A stretch of DNA of 8,213 nt from Streptococcus oralis (GCA_905370255.1 CAJPKC010000040.1:1-8213); one strand, 5' to 3'. Shown: positions 1 through 6,893, numbered from the stretch's first letter. The notes: a model not told the origin generated them from the letters alone. Numbers and translations: made by a program.

Positions 1-28
1 TCATACATCTAAATGTAAGCCCTGTCAA
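1..28 (-). promoter_or_regulatory. Promoter facing out of the left edge, with a palindrome in its spacer
   Basis: On the minus strand a perfect TTGACA lies at 23-28. Exactly 17 bases later comes TATGA at 1-5, with the sixth base of the -10 outside the window. The sequence just upstream of the -35 is AT-rich. The spacer and -10 contain a dyad, TACAT-N4-ATGTA (4-17), placed where a repressor could block polymerase. It sits beyond the terminator at 53-84, so it should drive a separate minus-strand gene that starts off-window. The regulator cannot be named. Confidence 0.6.
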
Positions 29-52
29 GCAATATGTGTAAAATTTTTATAT

Positions 53-84
53 ATAAAAAATCTTCTAGCAAAAACTAGAAGATT
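53..84 (-). terminator. Rho-independent terminator of the 141-residue protein unit
   Basis: A perfect 10-base inverted repeat, AATCTTCTAG (59-68) and CTAGAAGATT (75-84), encloses a 6-base loop. On the minus strand it is followed directly by a T-run (58 downward, TTTTTTATAT). It lies 33 bases after the stop codon at 117-119, as expected for the end of the minus-strand two-gene unit. Confidence 0.85.
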
Positions 85-116
85 GGAGGCTGTTTTGCAT
101 TACTTTGAGGCAATGC

Positions 117-542
117 TTATCTGTAATCCTCATCATAAATGGGCGGAAGATAAAAATACTTGTCTTCAATCTTGATTTTGGCACAGAGGATGCCGTTTTG
201 ATAGACATATCCGTTAAATGGAGGATAGCTATCCAAGTTTTTTAGGATATTCTCAGGCAAAGAACTAAAATTGTAATCCCTCAGAGCCCCAGAACCAATC
301 AATCTTTCAGTCCGATAAGCCTTGATTTCTTTTTCATATTTTTTGAGAAATTCTTCTCGTTTCCTTTCAAAGAGAGCCAAATCTCCGTCATCTAACTGGT
401 AATAGCGTTCGTAACCAGCAATCCAAGAAATATAAACACACAGTAAAGATTTTTCTATCTCAGGAGAGTAGCCAATTGTAAAGTAATTTTCTTTGTCGAC
501 CTGCCGATTTTCTACTGTGATAGTCTGTATAAAGTTAGTCAT
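117..542 (-). CDS. Hypothetical 141-residue protein, possible immunity-type protein
   Basis: I do not recognise a characterised family. The start ATG at 540-542 has GGAG (549-552) six bases upstream. The protein is soluble, with no signal peptide or membrane segment. It is rich in aromatic residues (YERYY 44-48, YFYLPP 129-134), with a charged helix-like stretch at about 53-78 and a C-terminal section that looks like alternating beta strands (113-134). It lies 41 bases downstream of the 498-residue LRR-like gene with no terminator between, so the two are probably co-transcribed, and the terminator at 53-84 closes the unit. Small aromatic-rich acidic proteins beside LRR/immunity-like genes often belong to polymorphic-toxin immunity clusters; that role is inferred only. 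No toxin gene is visible in the window. The gene is intact. Confidence 0.75.
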   Translation of the reverse strand: MTNFIQTITVENRQVDKENYFTIGYSPEIEKSLLCVYISWIAGYERYYQLDDGDLALFERKREEFLKKYEKEIKAYRTERLIGSGALRDYNFSSLPENILKNLDSYPPFNGYVYQNGILCAKIKIEDKYFYLPPIYDEDYR

Positions 543-583
543 GATAATCTCCGTTTCAAGAATGAACTAGAAAGACTTCTCAT

Positions 584-2080
584 TTAAAAATCTTTTAGCT
601 CATCAAAGATTTCTATAAATTTTTCTTTGTCCATCCCTAAATCTTCAGGTAGTAAATCTAAGATCTCAACTAGGGCACTATAGATATCCTCTCTCTCGAT
701 TGTTTCAATAAAACAGTTACGCTTGTCCATTTTATTGAAACCTTGAGTATATTCTCTTATGAGAACTTCTACGTTTGTCATAGTGTTCTCATTGGGGTTT
801 TCTAGAAGCTTTATAAGGCTTGCTCTAGTCTTTCTATATAGAGAGGCTGCTTTTTTTGCGTTTGCGGTTGAAATATTTTCTTGTCCATCCCATGAGCGAA
901 ATGGATTGTCTAGGTTTTGGGCTAGCCATTCAGCTTTTCTCGGTTTTGTTATCCAAAGATTCAGTCCCTTGTCCTGCTGTTTTTTATAATATTTTTTGGC
1001 TACTTTAGCGGCCTCTTCTGGTAAGCTGCTCATCCAAAACATGCTTAATCGAGGTAAATCTTCTGGTTTGGGAATATCCTCTGCAGTAAAGCCAAACAAA
1101 TCCACAGTGGAAAATATGACTAACTCTTTTAACTCTGATAATTTATGGAAATTAAGAATATGACCAGGTTTCCCCCACAATCTTAATTCCCTAAGCCTTG
1201 GATAGTTATTCAAGATTTGTGCAAAGTCTATTTCAAGGATGTTAGAACAATGGATGGCTCCTAAATCTTTTAATCCCAGTACCTTAGGTAGAGAACGATC
1301 AAGTTGTAATCGTAAGCTGGCTCCATGGTCCTTTACAAGTATCTGACAATTGTCGCTCATGTCTCCTAATAAGACTAGCTCCTCCAAATCATCATTCAAT
1401 CTAAGTTCCTCTACACCTGTCAAATCAATGGAAAGTCGATGTATGGATGTCTTAGAAAAATCCAGTTTTGTTTGTCCATGCTTTTCAAGAACTAGTTCTG
1501 TAATAAAAGGAGTCGACTGCAAATACTCATATATATTTTTGTGCCATTTAGTTAATGCCAACTTAGATAAGCAAGGAAATACTTTTAATTCTGATGCGTC
1601 TTCAAAAGGCGTCCACTCGTCATTGATATTGTGTTTAGAAATACGATACTCATTTCCTGCAAATGAAACTTTTTCCTTGCTTTTATCTGCTTTCTTAAAT
1701 AAATCTCTTTTTTCTTTTGGTATTTCTTGCCATTTCAGTTGCCTATAAATATCGTAACCATTCCCCCAAAACATAGCATATGTGTTTGTGCTTTCGGTTG
1801 TTAATGGTGTTGTATTACCAATAAAAATATAATTTGACGGTACATGAATATCAACATTACTAAGATGTAAGTTTCTTTCCCAGTACATAAAATCTATATA
1901 GAGTGGCTTCAAAGAAGCTAGTTCTTCTTCTTTAAGAGGTTGATTTCCTGACCAGTCTAATGACAGTAGGACAGCCTGCGACTTTTTCTCCCCCTCTTCA
2001 ATCTTGGTTATTTGACAAGCTATGTATTTTTTAAGATGGAAATTATAAACACAATATACGTCCCCTGCTTTTGCTAGCAT
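584..2080 (-). CDS. Leucine-rich-repeat-like protein, 498 residues, possible orphan immunity protein
   Basis: The start ATG at 2078-2080 has a strong AAGGAG (2089-2094) eight bases upstream. There is no signal peptide or membrane segment, so it is likely cytoplasmic. Three parts can be seen. Residues 1-115 form a beta-rich, Trp/Tyr-rich domain (GDVYCVYN, ACQITKI, AVLLSLDWSG, MFWGNGYDIY) that vaguely resembles Imm26-type immunity domains. Residues 165-350 carry irregular leucine-rich repeats (ITELVLE 193-199, LEELVLLGD 232-240, LRELRLWG 296-303, LKELVIF 317-323). Residues 380-498 are charged and helical. I recall similar unnamed LRR proteins, sometimes called gliding motility protein, scattered across bacteria near toxin loci; this is memory, not a search. 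It lies upstream of the 141-residue gene, probably in one transcript. Function is not established; an LRR adaptor unrelated to toxins is the main alternative. Confidence 0.8.
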   Translation of the reverse strand: MLAKAGDVYCVYNFHLKKYIACQITKIEEGEKKSQAVLLSLDWSGNQPLKEEELASLKPLYIDFMYWERNLHLSNVDIHVPSNYIFIGNTTPLTTESTNTYAMFWGNGYDIYRQLKWQEIPKEKRDLFKKADKSKEKVSFAGNEYRISKHNINDEWTPFEDASELKVFPCLSKLALTKWHKNIYEYLQSTPFITELVLEKHGQTKLDFSKTSIHRLSIDLTGVEELRLNDDLEELVLLGDMSDNCQILVKDHGASLRLQLDRSLPKVLGLKDLGAIHCSNILEIDFAQILNNYPRLRELRLWGKPGHILNFHKLSELKELVIFSTVDLFGFTAEDIPKPEDLPRLSMFWMSSLPEEAAKVAKKYYKKQQDKGLNLWITKPRKAEWLAQNLDNPFRSWDGQENISTANAKKAASLYRKTRASLIKLLENPNENTMTNVEVLIREYTQGFNKMDKRNCFIETIEREDIYSALVEILDLLPEDLGMDKEKFIEIFDELKDF

Positions 2081-2184
2081 ATAAATTTCTCCTTAAATGT
2101 TACTACATTTTCAATAGTCTTTTTAGACTTTTAAACAAATACTTGTTTGTAATCGAGTTAAAACAAGTAAAGTTCTTTAAGATT
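2081..2184 (-). promoter_or_regulatory. Leader region of the LRR-like gene with two small dyads
   Basis: Between the pseudogene stop and the LRR-like start lie about 100 AT-rich bases. They hold a 5-base stem AGTCT-tttt-AGACT (2116-2129) and a dyad AAACAA-N4-TTGTTT (2133-2148). The promoter for the two-gene unit should be here, but I find no convincing -35/-10 pair on the minus strand. The dyads may be an operator or chance in AT-rich sequence. Confidence 0.3.
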
Positions 2185-2538
2185 TTATTTTAGATAGATT
2201 TCTGGTTTCTCAATGACTGAGCCATCCTTCAATTTGGTAATTGAAGGATTTTATGATGCAAAAGTTTAACCTCCTTGGAAGGTTTGATTGTTAGATATTC
2301 TAGCTTTATCAGATTAATGATTGAAGTTGGGTCCTTACTTTTTAGGATACCAGTAAAAAAGTTGAAATAGCGTAACTATGGTATATCATTTAAAAAGATA
2401 GAGGAATCTACATGGATGTTTTTAGGGGCAAAACAGTCCCCTTCAATTGAGAGATAAATTGTATAGTTGTTTCCATCATAGGTATATTATAGCATGTTTA
2501 GGATTCAGGGAAGTCTTGTGAAGAGTCTTATCAAACAT
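2185..2538 (-). pseudogene. Decayed gene remnant with LRR-like C-terminal segment
   Basis: Reading the minus strand gives protein-like text broken into pieces. Frame A runs from about 2486 to 2232 with one in-frame TAG (2376-2378). It includes YDGNNYTIYLSIEGDC, IFLNDIP before the stop, then LRYFNFFTGILKSKD, IINLIKLEYLTIKP and ending KILQLPN before TGA (2229-2231). A one-base shift near 2232 continues as LKDGSVIEKPEIYLK to TAA (2185-2187). Upstream, a third frame (2538-2479) reads MFDKTLHKTSLNPKHAIIYL and could join frame A by another shift. The pattern IP-x-LRYF... LIKLEYLTI resembles the LRR spacing of the neighbouring 498-residue protein, so a relative of it is likely. The 5' part is missing, since the MFS terminator begins at 2541. 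No upstream SD is seen. The stretch 2486-2185 is well supported, the piece before it is tentative. Confidence 0.65.
2224..2249. repeat. Perfect 11-base inverted repeat at the pseudogene frameshift
   Basis: ATCCTTCAATT (2224-2234) and AATTGAAGGAT (2239-2249) form an uninterrupted stem with loop TGGT. On the plus strand it is followed by TTTT only, so it is at best a weak plus-strand terminator; on the minus strand no T-run follows. It falls on the reading-frame break of the decayed gene. Confidence 0.6.
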
Positions 2539-2540
2539 TT

Positions 2541-2572
2541 TTAAAAGAAAAAGCCAGACATCCGTCTGACTT
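2541..2572 (-). terminator. Rho-independent terminator of the MFS transporter
   Basis: On the minus strand a 9-base stem (AAGTCAGAC and GTCTGGCTT, one G-U pair; 2564-2572 and 2551-2559) with loop GGAT is followed by TTTTTCTTTT (2550-2541). It lies 35 bases after the transporter stop codon and separates the transporter from the remnant downstream. Confidence 0.85.
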
Positions 2573-2607
2573 GAAAAGTATTTCTCGTTGAGTTGAATTT
2601 CAACCTT

Positions 2608-3774
2608 TTAAAGGATTTTATCCGCTCGGTCCACTATAAAGACTGAAATAATGATAATGATATCAATAATTAGAAGAGCCAGTACGGCTGGGACCCAAGA
2701 TTGGAAAAAGTTAAAACTGTAACCAAAGAGGGCTGGGCCGATGGCTGCCAAAATGTAGCCACCGGTCTGGGCAAGTCCAGACAATTGAGCCGTCTTTTCA
2801 GGTGAGCTTGTTTTGATAGAGAAGCAAACCATGAGATAGGGGAAAAGTGCGCTACAGGCAGTACCAATTAAGAGATGGGCCACCAACCAGTAGAGGAAAC
2901 TGTTGCTCGGGTATAAAAGCATAGCAATTCCAAGCATTCCAGCCAGAGAGACGATTGTTAACATGATTTGACGGTGACGATTGGACAAACGAGTCGTTAG
3001 ACTTGGAATGGTCATGGAGAAGGGGATACTAGTCAGAGAAAAGATAGAAGCTAAAAGACCGGCATCTGTGTGAGATAAACCAGCACTGATTGCCATGGTA
3101 GGTAACCAGGTCATACTAGTGTAAAAGAGTAAGGATTGGAGACCGCAAAAAATCATGATAGCCCAAACCTGCTTGTTTTTTAAGATATTCTCTTTCTTTT
3201 GTTTTTTCTCATGCCCTTCCAGAAAATGGTTGTACCCATGGTTGGGTAACCAAATGAAGAAGGTTAGCAAGCAGAGAAGGCTTAGACAAAGGATTAAACC
3301 TTTCCAAGAAGTAGCTTGAGTGATAGGGACAGAGATGTAAGAGGAGAGGGCAGTTGCAATCCCCATAGAAGTCACATAAAGTGTTGTCAGAAAACTGATT
3401 TTTTGCGGGTAGTTTGCCTGAATGACACTAGGAAGAAGCACGTTGAAAATAGCGATACTTGCTCCGATAAGTAAGGTTCCCAGATAGAGCAGAGGGAGAT
3501 TGAAGATACGAATCACTGAACCGACGGTCAAGACGATAAGACTATAGGTGAAAAGGTGCTCAAGTCCAATTTTTTGAGCCAAACGGGTCGCAAAAGAGGA
3601 GAAAAGGGCGAACATCAAGAGAGGAAGACTCGTCAAAACACCAAGTGAACTGACCTCAACTCCTAAACCTTGAGCAATATCTCCTAAAATAGTCGGTAAG
3701 GCCGTAAAAGGAGCTCTTAAGACCGCTCCAATTAAGATAATTCCTAGAATAAAAAAGAGTGATCGTTTTTTCAT
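2608..3774 (-). CDS. CynX/NimT-like major facilitator superfamily transporter
   Basis: This is a 388-residue polytopic membrane protein with about 12 hydrophobic segments in two halves joined by a charged cytoplasmic loop (about 184-202, GHEKKQKKENILKNK). The N-terminal motif LRAPFTALPTI (19-29) and the spacing of the first helices resemble CynX (cyanate) and NimT (2-nitroimidazole) transporters; the substrate here is unknown. The chosen start is the ATG at 3772-3774 with GAGG (3780-3783) five bases upstream. A longer frame reaches an ATG at 3837, but the promoter (-10 at 3809-3814, -35 at 3832-3837) lies inside that extension, so its first codon would not be transcribed, and the extension is hydrophilic. 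It is monocistronic with its own promoter, operator-like dyad and terminator, and is divergent from the glycosyltransferase gene. General MFS identity is sure, the CynX-type assignment good. Confidence 0.9.
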   Translation of the reverse strand: MKKRSLFFILGIILIGAVLRAPFTALPTILGDIAQGLGVEVSSLGVLTSLPLLMFALFSSFATRLAQKIGLEHLFTYSLIVLTVGSVIRIFNLPLLYLGTLLIGASIAIFNVLLPSVIQANYPQKISFLTTLYVTSMGIATALSSYISVPITQATSWKGLILCLSLLCLLTFFIWLPNHGYNHFLEGHEKKQKKENILKNKQVWAIMIFCGLQSLLFYTSMTWLPTMAISAGLSHTDAGLLASIFSLTSIPFSMTIPSLTTRLSNRHRQIMLTIVSLAGMLGIAMLLYPSNSFLYWLVAHLLIGTACSALFPYLMVCFSIKTSSPEKTAQLSGLAQTGGYILAAIGPALFGYSFNFFQSWVPAVLALLIIDIIIIISVFIVDRADKIL

Positions 3775-3783
3775 GTGAACCTC

Positions 3784-3811
3784 AATAAGCTGATTTTGAT
3801 AACAGCTTATT
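3784..3811. promoter_or_regulatory. Operator-like inverted repeat over the transporter transcription start
   Basis: A perfect AATAAGCTG-N10-CAGCTTATT dyad begins inside the -10 (3809-3811), covers the predicted start of transcription (about 3802) and ends just before the GAGG ribosome binding site. As DNA it is well placed for a dimeric repressor; as RNA only part of it would be transcribed, which favours a DNA site. No regulator gene is adjacent. Confidence 0.6.
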
Positions 3812-3837
3812 TTAAGGCTTTTTCCTATAGATGTCAA
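3809..3837 (-). promoter_or_regulatory. Sigma-70-type promoter of the MFS transporter
   Basis: On the minus strand TTGACA (3832-3837), a 17-base spacer and TAAAAT (3809-3814) give a near-consensus promoter. The predicted start is about 3802, leaving a leader of about 28 bases before the ATG at 3774. This decides the start of the transporter gene. Confidence 0.85.
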
Positions 3838-3949
3838 GATGGCGTGAGGGAATCCGTCTTTTAGCTGCGAAAAATCATTGAAAAAAGTTTGATAGATTTA
3901 CTAGTTTTTTTCTGGGATTCAAATAAAAATAGGAAAGTCTGAAAAATTG

Positions 3950-3958
3950 TGATAAAAT
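3950..3958 (+). promoter_or_regulatory. Extended -10 promoter of the glycosyltransferase-dehydratase unit
   Basis: TGATAAAAT (3950-3958) is an extended -10 element about 33 bases before the GTG start. No good -35 lies 16-18 bases upstream, which extended -10 promoters tolerate. It lies in the 217-base divergent region between the transporter and glycosyltransferase. Confidence 0.55.
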
Positions 3959-3991
3959 AGTGAAAGAAAATCTATAAATTGGAGAAGTACT

Positions 3992-4822
3992 GTGTCTGAA
4001 AATCGTAAATTTAGCGTATTGATGTCAGTCTATGTTAAAGAAAATCCAGCCTTTCTAGAAGAGGCAGTAGAGAGTATCTTACATCAAACGCTCAAACCTA
4101 GCGAAGTGGTAATCGTCGAAGATGGTCCACTGACACCTGAACTGTATCAAGTTTTGGGAAAATTGGAAGCACAGTCAAGTATTCCAATCAAACGTTGTCC
4201 GCTTGTTCAAAATCGTGGTCTAGGTTTGGCGCTTCAGTTTGGTGTCTTACAGTGCCAATATGACGTTATTGCCCGTATGGATACAGATGACATTGCTGTC
4301 GAAGACCGTTTCGAACAACAGTTCGAATTGATGGAAAAAGAAAACTTGGACCTGCTAGGTGGTCATATCGCAGAGTTTATCGACCAACCTGACGAGATTG
4401 TGTCTTACCGTCGTGTGCCGATTAAGCATGAGGATATCATTGCCTACCAACGTATGAGAAGTGCCTTTAATCATATGACTGTTATGTTCAAAAAAGAAAT
4501 GGTTCTCAAGGCTGGTAACTACGAGGATGGCCTTTATATGGAAGATGATCTTCTCTGGCTCAATATGATTAGTGCAGGAGCTCGAACTGGGAATGTGGAT
4601 CAGATTCTATGTAAGGTTCGAGTGGGAGCAGGGATGTTTGAACGTCGTGGTGGCCTTCGCTATCTCAAACTCTATCGCCAAGCACGAAAGAGAATGCACG
4701 AGCGTGGACAGATTTCTTATGGTGAATATCTGAAAAGTGTCTTAATCCAAGTTGTTGTTGCCCTCTGTCCAGGCTTTATACGACAGTTTATATTTTTAAA
4801 ACTTCTAAGAAAAAGCAAGTAA
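3992..4822 (+). CDS. Family 2 glycosyltransferase, AmsE-like, probably teichoic acid related
   Basis: This 276-residue GT-A-fold enzyme transfers a sugar from a nucleotide donor at the inner membrane face. It opens with FSVLMSVYVKENPAFLEEAV and IVEDGP (41-46, nucleotide-binding Asp44). The metal-binding DTDD follows at 97-100, and MEDDLLW (183-189) is the likely acceptor/catalytic-base region. The C-terminus (about 248-271) is hydrophobic and basic, consistent with membrane association. The start is GTG at 3992 with GGAG (3981-3984) seven bases upstream; the next in-frame ATG (4022) would cut into the first strand. It precedes the CapD-type gene by 77 bases with no terminator between, suggesting an operon. 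From memory, the pneumococcal equivalents of this pair have been proposed to act in teichoic acid synthesis around the AATGal residue. Donor and acceptor cannot be read from sequence. Family assignment is firm. Confidence 0.9.
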   Translation: MSENRKFSVLMSVYVKENPAFLEEAVESILHQTLKPSEVVIVEDGPLTPELYQVLGKLEAQSSIPIKRCPLVQNRGLGLALQFGVLQCQYDVIARMDTDDIAVEDRFEQQFELMEKENLDLLGGHIAEFIDQPDEIVSYRRVPIKHEDIIAYQRMRSAFNHMTVMFKKEMVLKAGNYEDGLYMEDDLLWLNMISAGARTGNVDQILCKVRVGAGMFERRGGLRYLKLYRQARKRMHERGQISYGEYLKSVLIQVVVALCPGFIRQFIFLKLLRKSK

Positions 4823-4899
4823 TTGTAGCCAATTGGATTTTAAAAATTTATCTGAAGATTACTAGAAAATGTGATTTTGTGTAGGAGGATACCATTCAC

Positions 4900-6750
4900 A
4901 TGAATAAAAAAATAACAGATTACGTAATTGATCTGGTTGAAGTATTAAATAAACAACAGAAACAAATATTTTGGGGATTTTTTGATATTGCCAGTATGGT
5001 CTTATCAATTATTGTTTCCTATATTCTATTTTATGGCTTGATTAATCCAGCCCCGGTAGACTATGTCATTTACACAGGCCTAACCTTCCTTTTCTACCAG
5101 CTTATGATTGGATTTTGGGGGCTGAATGCTAGTATTAGTAGATATAGCAAAATCACAGATTTTATGAAGATTTTCTTCGGAGTGACTATCAGTAGTATCT
5201 TCTCTTATGTGATCTGCTATGCTTTCTTGCCACTCTTTTCTGTCCGCTTTATCGTACTCTTTATCCTATTAACAACTTTCTTGATTCTACTTCCTCGTAT
5301 CACTTGGCAGTTGATTTACTCAAGACGTAAAAAGGGAAATGGAGCTGGAGAACACCGTCGTACCTTCTTGATTGGTGCTGGTGATGGTGGCGCGCTCTTT
5401 ATGAACAGCTACCAACATCCTACTAGTGACCTTGAACTAGTTGGGATTTTGGATAATGATGAAAAGAAAAAAGGACAAAAGCTTGGGAAAATCCCAGTTT
5501 TGGGTTCTTATGATGATCTACCAGAATTGGCTAAACGCTATAGAGTTGAAAAAGTTATCGTTGCGATTCCGTCACTAGATCCATCTGAATATGAGCGAAT
5601 CCTGCAAATGTGTAACCATATCGGTGTAAAATGCTATAAGATGCCGATGATTGAGTCAGTTGTGCAAGGCATCCAACCTCAAGCAGGTGGTTTCCAGAAG
5701 ATTGATATCACAGACCTTTTAGGACGTAAGGAGATTCAGCTTGATGAATCACGTCTGGGTTCTGAAATCACTGGTAAAACAATCTTGGTAACTGGTGCCG
5801 GAGGTTCCATTGGTTCAGAAATCTGTCGTCAAGTTAGTCGTTTCAATCCTGAACGTGTCATTCTGCTCGGTCATGGAGAAAATTCTATTTATCTGATTTA
5901 CCATGAATTGATTCGCAAATTCCAGGAAATTGATTTTGTTCCTGTCATTGCCGATATTCAAGATTACGATCGTTTGCTTCAAGTTTTTGAACAGTACGAA
6001 CCAGCGATTGTTTACCATGCTGCAGCTCATAAACATGTTCCGATGATGGAGCGTAATCCAAAAGAAGCCTTCAAGAATAACATCCTTGGAACTTATAATG
6101 TTGCTAGAGCGGTTGACGCTGCTCGAGTTCCAAAAATGGTCATGATTTCGACAGATAAGGCCGTTAATCCACCAAACGTAATGGGAGCAACTAAACGTGT
6201 AGCTGAGTTAATTGTTACAGGCTTTAACCAACGTAGCCAATCAACCTACTGTGCGGTTCGTTTCGGTAATGTACTCGGTAGTCGTGGTAGTGTGATTCCT
6301 GTCTTTGAACGTCAGATTGCTGAAGGGGGGCCTGTGACGGTGACAGACTTCCGCATGACTCGTTACTTCATGACCATTCCAGAGGCTAGTCGTTTGGTAA
6401 TTCATGCAGGAGCTTATGCAAGAGACGGCGAAGTCTTTATCCTTGATATGGGCAAACCAGTACGCATTTACGATTTGGCTAAGAAAATGGTTTTACTCAG
6501 TGGCCATACTGAAAATGAAATTCCAATCGTAGAAGTAGGAATTCGCCCAGGTGAAAAACTTTACGAAGAGTTGCTTGTATCAACAGAATTAGTTGACAAT
6601 CAAGTAATGGACAAAATCTTTGTTGGTAAAGTAAATGTAATGCCTCTTGAAATGATCGATCAGAAGATTGAAGAGTTCCGTACTATGCAGGGTTCTGAGT
6701 TGAAGAGAGCTATTATCAGCTTTGCTAACGAAACAACTCATGTTGACTGA
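4900..6750 (+). CDS. capD: Membrane-bound nucleotide-sugar 4,6-dehydratase (CapD/PglF/WbpM type)
   Basis: This 616-residue protein is of the usual length for the long form. Four membrane segments lie at about 24-47, 55-74, 88-111 and 115-134. A Rossmann-like domain starts at FLIGAGDGGA (156-165). The catalytic short-chain dehydrogenase domain starts at the NAD-binding VTGAGGSIGSEI (297-308). The active site is STDKAVNPPNVMGATK (417-432), with Asp419, Lys420 and Lys432. Met428 sits where FlaA1-type enzymes have Tyr, which is the PglF/WbpM signature. The expected reaction is UDP-GlcNAc to UDP-2-acetamido-2,6-dideoxy-4-hexulose, a precursor of 4-amino sugars such as AATGal of pneumococcal teichoic acid. 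The aminotransferase needed next is not in the window. AGGAGG (4883-4888) lies 11 bases before the ATG. It is probably co-transcribed with the glycosyltransferase and ends at the terminator 6760-6808. Substrate is inferred from family. Confidence 0.93.
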   Translation: MNKKITDYVIDLVEVLNKQQKQIFWGFFDIASMVLSIIVSYILFYGLINPAPVDYVIYTGLTFLFYQLMIGFWGLNASISRYSKITDFMKIFFGVTISSIFSYVICYAFLPLFSVRFIVLFILLTTFLILLPRITWQLIYSRRKKGNGAGEHRRTFLIGAGDGGALFMNSYQHPTSDLELVGILDNDEKKKGQKLGKIPVLGSYDDLPELAKRYRVEKVIVAIPSLDPSEYERILQMCNHIGVKCYKMPMIESVVQGIQPQAGGFQKIDITDLLGRKEIQLDESRLGSEITGKTILVTGAGGSIGSEICRQVSRFNPERVILLGHGENSIYLIYHELIRKFQEIDFVPVIADIQDYDRLLQVFEQYEPAIVYHAAAHKHVPMMERNPKEAFKNNILGTYNVARAVDAARVPKMVMISTDKAVNPPNVMGATKRVAELIVTGFNQRSQSTYCAVRFGNVLGSRGSVIPVFERQIAEGGPVTVTDFRMTRYFMTIPEASRLVIHAGAYARDGEVFILDMGKPVRIYDLAKKMVLLSGHTENEIPIVEVGIRPGEKLYEELLVSTELVDNQVMDKIFVGKVNVMPLEMIDQKIEEFRTMQGSELKRAIISFANETTHVD

Positions 6751-6759
6751 AACAGATGA

Positions 6760-6808
6760 GATATTATCCGCGACTTCTTTTAGGTAGGGAGCGGATAGTA
6801 TCTTTTTT
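6760..6808 (+). terminator. Rho-independent terminator after the dehydratase gene
   Basis: GATATTATCCGC (6760-6771) pairs with GCGGATAGTATC (6791-6802), 12 base pairs with one G-U, and is followed at once by TTTTTT. The loop is 19 bases. It starts ten bases after the stop and isolates the envelope unit from the DUF805 genes. Confidence 0.88.
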
Positions 6809-6835
6809 GTCAGCCCTCATGACTCGTGCGCTTAC

Positions 6836-6864
6836 TTGTCAGCTATCAACACTTATGATAAAAT
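6836..6864 (+). promoter_or_regulatory. Promoter of the first DUF805 gene
   Basis: TTGTCA (6836-6841), a 17-base spacer and TAAAAT (6859-6864) with an upstream TG (TGATAAAAT, 6856-6864) form a strong extended promoter. The predicted start is near 6871, giving a leader of about 23 bases to the ATG. The -35 is part of an 8-base direct repeat, TTGTCAGC, at 6807-6814 and 6836-6843. Confidence 0.8.
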
Positions 6865-6893
6865 ATAGTCATCAAAGTAAATAGGAGTATTTT

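Noticed and set aside
97..116. Short hairpin GCATT-N10-AATGC after the 141-residue gene
   Set aside because: Only five base pairs and no T-run; the strong terminator at 53-84 explains the end of the unit.
759..989. Open plus-strand frame of 76 codons
   Set aside because: Lies antisense inside the LRR-like gene, has no ribosome binding site and gives low-complexity hydrophobic text.
1350..1748. Open plus-strand frame of 132 codons
   Set aside because: Antisense shadow of the LRR-like gene; serine/leucine-rich composition follows from reading its complement.
2213..2269. 18-codon plus-strand frame starting ATG-ACT-GAG
   Set aside because: No ribosome binding site, and the complement is better explained as the end of the decayed minus-strand gene.
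4823..4899. Possible promoter or terminator between glycosyltransferase and dehydratase
   Set aside because: No stem with a T-run and no -35/-10 pair; the CCAATTGG palindrome alone is too short, so the genes are treated as one operon.
5815..6036. Open minus-strand frame of 73 codons
   Set aside because: Antisense to the conserved catalytic domain of the dehydratase; no recognisable content.
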